From contig NZ_CP145904.1 of the NCBI RefSeq assembly GCF_036895565.1, forward strand, positions 3,344,715-3,408,714: 64,000 nt of DNA. The letters run 5' to 3'. The translations under genes and the position numbers were made by a program. Below the pieces are notes generated by a model. It was not told the origin of the DNA. It worked only from the letters and a program-made list of their open reading frames with translations, and did not search any database. This stretch comes from Flavobacterium sp. KS-LB2. GTDB taxonomy: Bacteria; Bacteroidota; Bacteroidia; Flavobacteriales; Flavobacteriaceae. The first letter of the stretch is position 1; every line of letters starts with the position of its first letter. Of the stretch, positions 17,707 to 26,068 are shown piece by piece.

Positions 17707-18843
17707 TTAATTATAGTATTCTATTTTTCGCTCAGCAACTAACGATGGTTCTCCTTCTTTAGTACCTTCCAGATACATATTGCATTTTATCCAGTTATTA
17801 TGATTGTCGTATTCATAACTATAATAGCGTATTTTTTCTGTAAGTGTTTGTTGTGGAGAGTTTGGTATAAACTCTTTCTCAATAATATCGCCCTGTTCAT
17901 TATAGGTCTTTACAAACCTTTTAGTAGGATTTGACATTTCACCTGGTCCGGTAACATAACATTTTACCTTTTCTACATAATCTTTAGTTGGGTGATAGCT
18001 GTATTCTTCACTAGCAACTACTTTCCCGCAACCATACATCGTGACTTGCGTGATACGACCCAATTGATCATAAGCATACTTTAATTGTAAATCATCACAA
18101 AAACCACACTCTGTACCCATATCTGAATAAGATCTTTCTTTTTCTTTTGCGTATAAACCTTCGATTATTTTCTGGTTTATTACTTGGCCTTTGTTATTAT
18201 AAGTAAAGAGTTTTCGGCAAAATAAATCTTCTTTTTTTTGAATCGTATCTTGTATAATTTCTGCAAACCTAAACACTTTGTATTCTTGTTCTTCTTTTAT
18301 TCTTCCTAATTCATCATACAGATAGATATATAGATATTTAGTCAATTCCTGCCATATTTTACCGCCTATTTTTCTTGTTTTTTTTTCAATTAATGTTCGA
18401 TTCAATTTCACTAATAAACTATAATTCTGTACAGGAAAATATTGTTTTGATACTGTTTTATACTTGCTTTTTTTTGCCCAGTCTTTATCATCATATACAT
18501 AATCATCAGTTCTTTTATAATTGATGTTAGTGATAAAGGTGTCTCTTACAAAACCTCCATTACATAGCTCTGTTTTTATCCTGCCATATTTATCTATATT
18601 TAGATAGATAAAGTTTCGAATATCGTTATCTAAAATAACACGATCTTTATCCGAATCAGACAAACTTTGTTTAAGGTTACACATTTTAAAATAGACCGTT
18701 TTTACAGAATCTTTTAAATTTTTTCCGCTATATACGCTCTGTTTTTCTGACCATAAACCACTGTATTTCTGATTGTTTTGGGCATTTATAGTAATTGAAA
18801 AGAATACTGCAACAAAGAACAAAAATTTAAAAAAAGTTTTCAT
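17707..18843 (-). CDS. Secreted protein with YD-repeat-like segments
   Basis: A 378-residue exported protein. MKTFFKFLFFVAVFFSITINAQ is a Sec signal peptide with cleavage after the AQ or NAQ region. The body contains several short stretches resembling RHS/YD repeats (YDELGRIKEEQEYK, YNNKGQVINQKI, YDQLGRITQVTMYG, YNEQGDIIEKEF, YDNHNNWIKCNMY), each a predicted beta hairpin. No toxin-like C-terminal domain or RHS core is present, so this is not a polymorphic toxin. Probably periplasmic or surface-exposed with unknown role. Confidence 0.75.
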   Translation of the reverse strand: MKTFFKFLFFVAVFFSITINAQNNQKYSGLWSEKQSVYSGKNLKDSVKTVYFKMCNLKQSLSDSDKDRVILDNDIRNFIYLNIDKYGRIKTELCNGGFVRDTFITNINYKRTDDYVYDDKDWAKKSKYKTVSKQYFPVQNYSLLVKLNRTLIEKKTRKIGGKIWQELTKYLYIYLYDELGRIKEEQEYKVFRFAEIIQDTIQKKEDLFCRKLFTYNNKGQVINQKIIEGLYAKEKERSYSDMGTECGFCDDLQLKYAYDQLGRITQVTMYGCGKVVASEEYSYHPTKDYVEKVKCYVTGPGEMSNPTKRFVKTYNEQGDIIEKEFIPNSPQQTLTEKIRYYSYEYDNHNNWIKCNMYLEGTKEGEPSLVAERKIEYYN

Positions 18844-18920
18844 AAATGATATTTATTTTTTTATGGGAAATATAGCACTATTTGGTTTGTTATTGCATAT
18901 CCCAAACTTATTTTTACCCC

Positions 18921-18988
18921 CTGAAATCGTTAATCAGCAATCAAGAAACATCTGAAATCTAAAATCGTTAATCCGCAATCAAAAATCC
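18921..18988. repeat. AATC-rich dispersed repeat, locus A
   Basis: Two direct copies of AATCGTTAATCNGCAATCAA (18925-18944 and 18963-18982), separated by ATCTGAAATCTAA-type sequence. Related sequence, partly inverted, occurs at 46866-46940. Intergenic; it overlaps only the stop codon of the HD-domain gene. Confidence 0.6.
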
Positions 18989-19641
18989 TATTTCTCCCCC
19001 TCCCATTCCGCATAAAACTGCGCCAGAAATCCTTCCATATAACGGTGTCTTTCTTGCGCAATTTGTTTTCCGGTCTGTGTATTCATCTTGTCTTTCAAAA
19101 GCAATAACTTCTCGTAAAAATGATTGAGCGTTGGAGAATCATTCTTCTTGTATTCTTCCTTGGTCATACTGGAATTTGGAGCGATTTTAGGGTCGTAAAG
19201 CGCTCTATTTTTAAATCCACCATAATTGAACGTTCTGGCGATTCCAATGGCGCCAATCGCATCTAAACGATCTGCATCCTGCACCACATCTAATTCTATG
19301 GATGAGAATTTCTTTTCGAAATTACCTCCTTTGTATGAGATGTTTTCAATGATATTTACCACATGAGCGATGATTTCTTCGTCAACATTTTCTGATTCTA
19401 AAAATTCACGCGCTATTCTTGGTCCAACGGTTTCATCACCATCATGAAACTTACTGTCGGCAACATCATGAAGCAAAGCCCCAAGTTTTACAACAGTGGC
19501 ATCACAAACTTCATTTTTTGAAATCAGAACAGCATTTTTATAAACTCTTTCGATATGAAACCAGTCGTGTCCGCCTTCGGCATTTTCTAGTTTTTCTTTT
19601 ACAAAAAGAATCGTTTTACTTATTAAATCAGGGTTTGTCAT
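18988..19641 (-). CDS. HD-domain phosphohydrolase
   Basis: A 217-residue metal-dependent hydrolase. The metal-binding residues are seen in HDWFHIERVYKNA (first His-Asp), LGALLHDVADSKFHD (the HD motif) and VVQDADRLDAIGAIGIART (distal Asp). The layout matches the YedJ/YpgQ type of HD proteins, some of which hydrolyse nucleotides. There is no signal peptide. The substrate is not determinable from sequence. Its promoter region shares the gap with the desaturase terminator. Confidence 0.88.
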   Translation of the reverse strand: MTNPDLISKTILFVKEKLENAEGGHDWFHIERVYKNAVLISKNEVCDATVVKLGALLHDVADSKFHDGDETVGPRIAREFLESENVDEEIIAHVVNIIENISYKGGNFEKKFSSIELDVVQDADRLDAIGAIGIARTFNYGGFKNRALYDPKIAPNSSMTKEEYKKNDSPTLNHFYEKLLLLKDKMNTQTGKQIAQERHRYMEGFLAQFYAEWEGEK

Positions 19642-19659
19642 TGTTTATTTTATTTTAAA

Positions 19660-19707
19660 AAAAATGTTGAATTTCAAAGTTCTCCAACTTCAAAATTCAA
19701 CATTTTT
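19660..19707. terminator. Terminator after the acyl-ACP desaturase gene
   Basis: Fifteen-base arms AAAAATGTTGAATTT and AAATTCAACATTTTT enclose a smaller inner stem. Located just downstream of the minus-strand desaturase. Confidence 0.75.
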
Positions 19708-19731
19708 ATTCTTTATTTAGAACTCAAAAAT

Positions 19732-20721
19732 CTATCTTACTAAAGCTGGCTCTACCCATTTGAAGATGTGTGATTCTTGTGGAATTACTAATCTTTCTGA
19801 AATTCTTGCCATTCTTGCCGGTAATTTCATCAAGTAATCACGGGCTTTTTCTGCTTCATCAGTCAAACCGGAAATTTTGTCAATTTCCCATTTGTCAATT
19901 AATTTTTGCATGATATCCACATAATCCGCTGCAGTATAAACCCCAATTCGTTGTGCCGAATCAGAAAACTGTTCGAAAGCAGTACTGATTTTTTCACCGG
20001 ATTCTCTCAAGAAATGCGCTGGCATAACGATTTTTGCTTTCATCATGTATTGAAACGCAAGCATCATTTCACTTGGATCAACTTGAAAAATACGGTTTAC
20101 AAATTCGCTGTACGCATGATGATGACGCATCTCGTCACCAGCAATCATTTTACACATTTTAGACAATTTGTTGTCGCCATATTTCTTAGCCATTTGCGCT
20201 ACTCTGTTGTGAGACACATACGTTGCTAATTCTTGGAAACTGGTGTACACAAAGTTTTTGTATGGATCTCTTCCGGTTCCAATATCAAAACCGTCGTTAA
20301 TAAGGTGTTGCGTTGTCATTTCTACTTCGCGCATATTCACACGACCTGATAAATATAAATATTTGTTCAGTAAATCACCATGACGATTTTCCTCTCCAGT
20401 CCATTGTCTGATCCATTTAGACCAGCCATTACGCTCTACATTATCAATTCCGTCTACGTCCATTAACCAGGATTCGTAAGTTGGTAAAGCTTCCTCAGTA
20501 ATCGTATCACCTACTAAAGTTACCCAGAAATCATACGGTAATTCTTTTGCAATTTCACGTAATTCTTTGACCTCATCAAAAAAAGTATCGCTTTGGGAAT
20601 TAGGCAAAAAATCTGTTGGCTGCCATATTTTTTCCACTGGAATTAAATACTGATCGACAAAGCTGTCTACGTTTTTTTCCAAAAACTGCATTACTTCTAA
20701 TCGAATGTTTTTTATTGACAT
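19732..20721 (-). CDS. Acyl-ACP desaturase (soluble diiron)
   Basis: A 329-residue ferritin-like fatty acid desaturase. The two diiron motifs are readable: EENRHGDLLNKY (EExxH) and DEMRHHHAYSEF (DExRH). These soluble enzymes introduce a cis double bond into acyl chains bound to acyl carrier protein. It follows plsC with an 11-base gap on the same strand, so acyl modification and phospholipid acylation are probably co-expressed. The redox partner is not nearby. Confidence 0.92.
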   Translation of the reverse strand: MSIKNIRLEVMQFLEKNVDSFVDQYLIPVEKIWQPTDFLPNSQSDTFFDEVKELREIAKELPYDFWVTLVGDTITEEALPTYESWLMDVDGIDNVERNGWSKWIRQWTGEENRHGDLLNKYLYLSGRVNMREVEMTTQHLINDGFDIGTGRDPYKNFVYTSFQELATYVSHNRVAQMAKKYGDNKLSKMCKMIAGDEMRHHHAYSEFVNRIFQVDPSEMMLAFQYMMKAKIVMPAHFLRESGEKISTAFEQFSDSAQRIGVYTAADYVDIMQKLIDKWEIDKISGLTDEAEKARDYLMKLPARMARISERLVIPQESHIFKWVEPALVR

Positions 20722-20731
20722 TATATATAAA

Positions 20732-21466
20732 TTAAATTTTTATTCCTTGAACAACTGCTGTTTCTGTTTTTTCCATCAGATCAGCAAAATCATAATCTTT
20801 AACCGCTAACGGTTTATGTACTACAAAGGTAAGGCGATTTCCTAAACCTAAAGGGAAAAACCCGTATTTAACTATTTTCCAAGAATTGTTTATACTTACT
20901 GGAACTACGTATGCCGAGGGCGCATACTTACATAAAATTTTCAAACCACTTTGCGCAAACTCTTTTGGTTTACCAGTCTTGCTTCGTGTTCCTTCCGGAA
21001 AAATAACTGCGGAACGGTTGTTTTTTTCAATATATTCAGACAATCCTTTGATGGCCGGAATGGCTTGTTTGGGATCTTTACGATCAATAAGAACAGAGCC
21101 TCCATGACGTAAATTAAACGATACACTTGGGATGCCTTTTCCTAATTCTTTCTTACTAACAAATTTACAATGAAATCGGCGAAAAAACCAAATCATAGCA
21201 ATAATATCATACATACTTTGATGATTAGACACAAAAATCAGAGGGACATTTTTTGGAATGCTTTCTATGTTTTCAAATTTGTACGTTGTTCCCAAAAGAT
21301 TCGTGCATCTCAATAAGAAAAAATTCAAATAGTCGACACTTTTTTTATGGGCTTGATAACCAAAAACATTGAAGCAAACCCACTGAATTGGATGAAAAAT
21401 AACCAATGTAAGACCGAAACATAAATAATAAATTACGGAAATGGGATACGAAATTAGTTTTTGCAT
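20732..21466 (-). CDS. plsC: 1-acyl-sn-glycerol-3-phosphate acyltransferase
   Basis: Second acylation of phosphatidic acid synthesis. It has 244 residues, an N-terminal membrane-embedded helix, the catalytic motif SNHQSMYDI (NHxxxxD) and the glycerophosphate-binding FPEGTRSKTGKPKEF. A second, different acyltransferase of the same superfamily lies at 35723-36484. A -7 box TACTTTTG lies 18 bases upstream of its start codon, so it heads the plsC-desaturase operon. Confidence 0.92.
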   Translation of the reverse strand: MQKLISYPISVIYYLCFGLTLVIFHPIQWVCFNVFGYQAHKKSVDYLNFFLLRCTNLLGTTYKFENIESIPKNVPLIFVSNHQSMYDIIAMIWFFRRFHCKFVSKKELGKGIPSVSFNLRHGGSVLIDRKDPKQAIPAIKGLSEYIEKNNRSAVIFPEGTRSKTGKPKEFAQSGLKILCKYAPSAYVVPVSINNSWKIVKYGFFPLGLGNRLTFVVHKPLAVKDYDFADLMEKTETAVVQGIKI

Positions 21467-21483
21467 GCTTTAAAAATTTGCCA

Positions 21484-21491
21484 CAAAAGTA
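21484..21491 (-). promoter_or_regulatory. -7 promoter box (TACTTTTG) for plsC
   Basis: An exact TAnnTTTG match on the minus strand ending 18 bases before the start codon. Confidence 0.55.
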
Positions 21492-21551
21492 AGAAATATA
21501 TTTTTAGCGGTATTTAAATCCGAAACAATATACAGGCTCAACGTTTAATCG

Positions 21552-21559
21552 TAACTTTG
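21552..21559 (+). promoter_or_regulatory. -7 promoter box (TAACTTTG) for rnpA
   Basis: An exact TAnnTTTG match ending 33 bases before the rnpA start codon. Confidence 0.5.
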
Positions 21560-21591
21560 CCAGTCAAAATCTAAGAATTTTTTCTATTAAA

Positions 21592-22002
21592 ATGAACTTC
21601 ACTTACCCAAAAAACGAAAAGCTAAAAAGCAAAATAACTATTGGATTATTGTTTACCGAAGGGAAATCAGTATCTAAATATCCGTTGCGATTGGTGTATA
21701 AAGCCGGTTCTTTCAGCGAAGGAGAAAAAATAAAAATGGGTGTTTCGGTTTCCAAAAAGAATTTTAAGAAAGCCGTAGACCGCAATTATTTCAAACGAGT
21801 GTTGCGCGAAACCTATCGTCTGAACAAACACCTATTGATTGACAATCTGGACCAACCGTATTCCTTTATGTTTTTTTACCAAACGAAAGACCGATTGACA
21901 TATGAGCAAATTAATACTAAAACCATTCAATTGTTTGAGAAGTTTATTGCTCAAAATATTAAAAAACCAGAGTCAGAAAGTGATTCTAATTCTGAAATTT
22001 AA
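21592..22002 (+). CDS. rnpA: Ribonuclease P protein component
   Basis: Basic protein subunit that helps the RNase P RNA remove tRNA 5' leaders. Of 136 residues, the conserved block MGVSVSKKNFKKAVDRNYFKRVLRETYR is diagnostic, with the RNR-type motif given as VDRNYFKRVLRE. The usual neighbour rpmH is absent; here an S41 protease follows, as often seen in Bacteroidota. Confidence 0.94.
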   Translation: MNFTYPKNEKLKSKITIGLLFTEGKSVSKYPLRLVYKAGSFSEGEKIKMGVSVSKKNFKKAVDRNYFKRVLRETYRLNKHLLIDNLDQPYSFMFFYQTKDRLTYEQINTKTIQLFEKFIAQNIKKPESESDSNSEI

Positions 22003-22109
22003 AAATTTGACGTATTCAATTAAACAAAGTTGTGTTTAGATTTAGTCCTACACAATTATTTGGTGATTTATTCTTATTTTAGTGGCCTCAAATTTAGTTA
22101 ATTAAACCT

Positions 22110-23744
22110 ATGAACTTCTTCAAAAAAAAATTCATAATCCCTGTTGTCGCTTCGGCATTTCTGTTCATTGGTGCTAGTTTCAAAGACGATTTTTTTGAAA
22201 TCGCCAAGCAAATCGAGATATTCACGACTCTTTTCAAGGAATTGAACCGAAATTATGTTGATGAAACAAATCCAGGAGAATTAATGGATAAGGCTATCAA
22301 AGGAATGTTAGCCAGTTTAGATCCTTATACTGTTTATTTCAACGAGCAAGACGTGGTACGTTTTAAGATTAACAACACTGGAGAATATACTGGAATAGGT
22401 GCTTTACTGACTCGGAAAGAAGATAAATTAATCGTTAAGGAAGCCTATAAAAACTTCCCTGCGGATAAAGCAGGTCTTAAAGCGGGTGACGAAATTACTC
22501 AAATAGGAGATGTTTTGTTATCTGACTTCAAAGAAGATGCTTCACAGCTTCTTAAAGGCGCAAAAAACACTAAGATTGACATCAAATACATCCGACAAGG
22601 AAAGACAAGCACTACACAAATTGTTCTTGACGAAGTCGAAATTAAATCAGTTCCCTTTTTTGCAAAAATAGACGACAAAACCGGATACATTGTTTTGTCT
22701 CATTTTAACAAAAAAGCGTCATTCGAAACCAAAGAAGCATTGGAACAATTAAAAAAAGACGGTGCTGAACGCATCATATTAGACGTAAGAGACAATCCAG
22801 GAGGACTCTTGAATGAAGCAGTGAATATTTGTAATTTATTCGTTCCTAAAAATGAAATTATTGTTACAACAAAATCAAAAATTGAGAAACACAACAGCAC
22901 GTACAAAACAACCAAAGATCCTGTAGACACTGAAATTCCTTTGATTATTCTTGTCAATGGTCGTAGTGCTTCTGCCTCAGAAATTGTGGCTGGTGCCTTG
23001 CAGGATTTAGATCGTGCGGTGGTGGTAGGAAGCCGTAGTTTTGGAAAAGGACTAGTACAAAGACCGGTAGATTTAACCTTTGGAACACAATTGAAAGTAA
23101 CTATTTCTCGCTATTACACGCCTTCCGGAAGGTGTATTCAAGCTCTGGATTATTCTCGAAAAGACACCAATGGAAAAGCTCTAAAAACCGAGGAGAAAAA
23201 CTATAATGCCTTTAAAACTCGAAAAGGAAGAACGGTTTATGATGGTGGCGGTATTCAGCCTGACGTGGAACTGGAAGAAGCAAAATCAAGTCCAATAACG
23301 GATGCTTTGATAAAAAATGACGGGATTTTTAATTACGTAACGAGTTATTATTATAAAAATCCCGATTTAGGGAATCGTATCCCTACCATTACTGATGCTG
23401 ATTTTCTGGATTTTAAACAGTTTTTAAAAGTGCAAAAATTCTCTTTTGATACTGAAACAGAACTCGCTTTGAAGAATACTTTGGCTGTAGCCAAAAAAGA
23501 AAAACTAGAAGAATCCATCCTTGTAGAATACCAACAATTACTTACTGCACTTCAAAAAAGTGAGAATGCTTTATTGGATAAAAACCAAAAAGAAATTAAA
23601 AATTTAATATTAGATGAAATCATTAAACGCTATCAATACCAAGAAGGATTGTACCAATATTACATAAAAAACAATTCGGAAATTATGAAAGCAGTAAACA
23701 TTTTGAACAATAACTCTGTGTACAAGACTATTTTAAAAATATAA
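22110..23744 (+). CDS. C-terminal processing peptidase, family S41 (CtpA-like)
   Basis: A periplasmic serine protease of 544 residues. An N-terminal hydrophobic anchor (about 8-24) is followed by a PDZ domain (about 90-175, with EYTGIGALL and AGLKAGDEITQI). The S41 catalytic domain contains the serine motif NGRSASASEIVAGAL at 283-297 and the lysine in SFGKG (Lys313). A helical C-terminal region of about 150 residues follows. It cleaves the C-termini of exported proteins. The stop codon overlaps the next start by one base (TAATG), so the OmpA-like gene is coupled. Confidence 0.92.
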   Translation: MNFFKKKFIIPVVASAFLFIGASFKDDFFEIAKQIEIFTTLFKELNRNYVDETNPGELMDKAIKGMLASLDPYTVYFNEQDVVRFKINNTGEYTGIGALLTRKEDKLIVKEAYKNFPADKAGLKAGDEITQIGDVLLSDFKEDASQLLKGAKNTKIDIKYIRQGKTSTTQIVLDEVEIKSVPFFAKIDDKTGYIVLSHFNKKASFETKEALEQLKKDGAERIILDVRDNPGGLLNEAVNICNLFVPKNEIIVTTKSKIEKHNSTYKTTKDPVDTEIPLIILVNGRSASASEIVAGALQDLDRAVVVGSRSFGKGLVQRPVDLTFGTQLKVTISRYYTPSGRCIQALDYSRKDTNGKALKTEEKNYNAFKTRKGRTVYDGGGIQPDVELEEAKSSPITDALIKNDGIFNYVTSYYYKNPDLGNRIPTITDADFLDFKQFLKVQKFSFDTETELALKNTLAVAKKEKLEESILVEYQQLLTALQKSENALLDKNQKEIKNLILDEIIKRYQYQEGLYQYYIKNNSEIMKAVNILNNNSVYKTILKI

Positions 23745-24550
23745 TGAAGAACTTATTTAGTCTGCTGTTTTTGCTGTTTTTTAGTTATTTATCTGCTCAA
23801 ATTAAAACCGCAGAAACCGTTTATTTTGAATTCGACAAATACAACCTTTACAATCACCAAATACAAACTATTGTCGATTTTATAAAAAGAATAGATACTA
23901 CAAAAGTCGAATCTATACAAATTTATGGGTATTGTGATGATAGAGGTAATAATGATTACAACTACAAATTATCAAATGATAGAGTAAAAACAGTTCAAGA
24001 TATCCTGACCTCTAATGGCTTTAATAAAAACAAAATTGTTATTATCGAAGGTAAAGGTCGGGTGATTTTAAAAAATGATGCGTTCGAAGATTTAACAGAA
24101 ACCCGTTCTAAAAATAGGCGTGTAGACTTATTCATCGTTAAGAAAAACAGTTTCGGAAAAGGAATTTATAACTCTTTTCAGGACCACCACAAAGTCGGAG
24201 ACCGCGTGTACTTAGTAAACATCTTATTTCCATTGGGAAGCAGTAAATTAACGGAACAATCCAAACTGGAATTAGACAAAATTTCAAAAATTCTTCAACA
24301 ACAAAAAAACTTAGAATTCGAGATTAAAGGACACGTATGTTGCACTCCAAGCTATTACAACGATGCGATAGACAAAGACACAGGCGAAAGAAAACTTTCA
24401 TCGAATCGTGCCAAAAGTGTATACAAATACCTCATGTCTAAAGGGATAAGTAGCCTTAGAATGAAATACATAGGATGTGGAAACAAATTTCCTACGGGTT
24501 TGGGAGAAGCACTCGATCGCCGCGTAGAGTTTCTTATTGTGAAAACTTAA
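23744..24550 (+). CDS. Periplasmic protein with two OmpA-like domains
   Basis: A 268-residue protein with signal peptide (cleavage after LSAQ, near residue 19) followed by two OmpA/MotB peptidoglycan-binding domains in tandem: VYFEFDKYNLYNHQIQ to RRVDLFIVKK (about 25-135), and ILFPLGSSKLTEQSKLELDK to RRVEFLIVKT at the end. No barrel or lipobox is present. Two domains in one chain could crosslink peptidoglycan strands or dimerise. Coupled to the S41 protease, which may process or be positioned by it. Confidence 0.85.
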   Translation: MKNLFSLLFLLFFSYLSAQIKTAETVYFEFDKYNLYNHQIQTIVDFIKRIDTTKVESIQIYGYCDDRGNNDYNYKLSNDRVKTVQDILTSNGFNKNKIVIIEGKGRVILKNDAFEDLTETRSKNRRVDLFIVKKNSFGKGIYNSFQDHHKVGDRVYLVNILFPLGSSKLTEQSKLELDKISKILQQQKNLEFEIKGHVCCTPSYYNDAIDKDTGERKLSSNRAKSVYKYLMSKGISSLRMKYIGCGNKFPTGLGEALDRRVEFLIVKT

Positions 24551-24997
24551 TTACTCTCTTTTCATTTCAATATGCGGAATATCATCTTCTAAATACATTT
24601 CGCTGGTTTGAACAAATCCGTGGCTTTCATAGAATTTTTTTAGATACAACTGTGCTCCAATGGTGATTTTGCTTTCGCCAAAATGCAATGCGATTCCAGC
24701 AATTGATTCTCGCATTAAATCATGTCCCCATTTTTTATCGCGATAATCTGCAGCAACGGTTACCCTACCGATGGAAGCATAATTAAAACTAATACCTGGT
24801 TTAAATAATCTAGAATGTGCCACAATTTTACCATCAAACTCACCTATAAGGTGTAGTGCCACTTTATCTTTCCCATCAAGATCAAGATAAACACAATTTT
24901 GCTCCACTACGAAGATCTCACTTCTTAATCGTAATAAATCATATAGCTCGTGAACCGTTAGTGCGTCAAACGCCTTAATTTTCCATTGTAACATCAT
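24551..24997 (-). CDS. GNAT family N-acetyltransferase, ElaA-like
   Basis: A 148-residue acetyltransferase. The start MLQWKIKAFDALTVHELYDLLRLRSEIFVVEQ and the acetyl-CoA loop IGRVTVAADYRDKKWGHDLMRESI match the ElaA branch of the superfamily. The acceptor is unknown. Its stop codon abuts that of the convergent OmpA-like gene with no spacer, so no independent terminator fits between them. Confidence 0.85.
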   Translation of the reverse strand: MMLQWKIKAFDALTVHELYDLLRLRSEIFVVEQNCVYLDLDGKDKVALHLIGEFDGKIVAHSRLFKPGISFNYASIGRVTVAADYRDKKWGHDLMRESIAGIALHFGESKITIGAQLYLKKFYESHGFVQTSEMYLEDDIPHIEMKRE

Positions 24998-25043
24998 GCC
25001 TATTTTTTATTTTTTGTATCGTACAAATAAAAGAAAATAAAAA

Positions 25044-26021
25044 TTATCTTTTCAATACATTTACTGATTTTATAATCGATTCCAGTTCATGCATAAGATC
25101 CCGTTTTTCTTTAGATGGTGCATAACAAAATCCTTCTAAAACCAGAATTCGATTGTATTGTGGGTCGATAATGGCATAATTAATAAAAGGACCCGACATG
25201 AAATCATTGTTTAATTCCCAAGTCCCCTTGGTTTCAAAAGTTTCTTTTTCATCAAGAGTAATCTTAGAAAGATACGGCGCATAAGCCTCTTCGGTAATCA
25301 TATTCGTATCAGGTTCCGTTCCACTGATGTATAATTTCCCAATAGAATCCCTCATTTTGACAATACTCATGATTAAATCACCCTCTTTTTTTATCGTATT
25401 TAAAGGAACTTGATAAATTAAAAGACTAGTGTTCCCGCCAATAATTTCCTTTTTTAACCACATAAAATTACTTTTATGTAGCACATAAGCATAACCGGTA
25501 GGGACTTGTAATGTGATGTGAAATTTGTTCGATATTACGGCAGGGTCAAGATGGGATTGACTATTGATTTTCTGGCTTTCAGCTATTTCTGCCTCCTTGA
25601 TTAATTGAATCATTTTGGGCGCATTTTTTTCAATGCTTGCTATAATGTCGGCGCTTGTTTTACCGGAAATATGAAATACATTCTGAGGCGATGCATATTG
25701 ATCTTTAACGATCTCAAATTTGTTTATTTCGCCTTTCTTTACCACAATAATAGCTCTGGTATCAGTCATAAAACCTTCCAAAAGCTTAACTGGGTATTGG
25801 TTTATGTTGAACAGTGGCTCTTCTTGCGGCAATCCAATTACGGGAGATGCAAACTTGTTTCGAATGCTGTCTCCTACATCACCATTCCACAACTGATCGT
25901 CAATTATAACCGAAATAGTATTGATTTTCCCCGAAGTTTTTCGCGGCAGAGATTCATTTTCCTTTTTACAGGAAAACAACATCAAAGAAATCAGAAGAAA
26001 TAAAAAATGGGCTTTATTCAT
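25044..26021 (-). CDS. DUF4837-type lipoprotein
   Basis: A 325-residue lipoprotein starting at ATG 26021; a TTG three codons upstream is less likely. MNKAHFLFLLISLMLFSCKKENES holds a clear lipobox (LFSC). The body has the Bacteroidota-specific pattern seen in DUF4837: IIDDQLWNGDVGDSIRNKFASPV at the start and a C-terminal segment YAIIDPQYNRILVLEGFCYAPSKEKRDLMHELESII. Function unknown. The gene is 48 bases downstream of the lytic transglycosylase on the same strand, which suggests an envelope role. Confidence 0.8.
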   Translation of the reverse strand: MNKAHFLFLLISLMLFSCKKENESLPRKTSGKINTISVIIDDQLWNGDVGDSIRNKFASPVIGLPQEEPLFNINQYPVKLLEGFMTDTRAIIVVKKGEINKFEIVKDQYASPQNVFHISGKTSADIIASIEKNAPKMIQLIKEAEIAESQKINSQSHLDPAVISNKFHITLQVPTGYAYVLHKSNFMWLKKEIIGGNTSLLIYQVPLNTIKKEGDLIMSIVKMRDSIGKLYISGTEPDTNMITEEAYAPYLSKITLDEKETFETKGTWELNNDFMSGPFINYAIIDPQYNRILVLEGFCYAPSKEKRDLMHELESIIKSVNVLKR

Positions 26022-26068
26022 TGTATTCAATTATAAAATAAAACCCAAATTTATAGAAGTTTATCGTA

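Noticed and set aside
17707..18843. YD-like repeats as an RHS toxin
   Set aside because: There is no RHS core, no cleavage motif and no C-terminal toxin domain; the protein is short.
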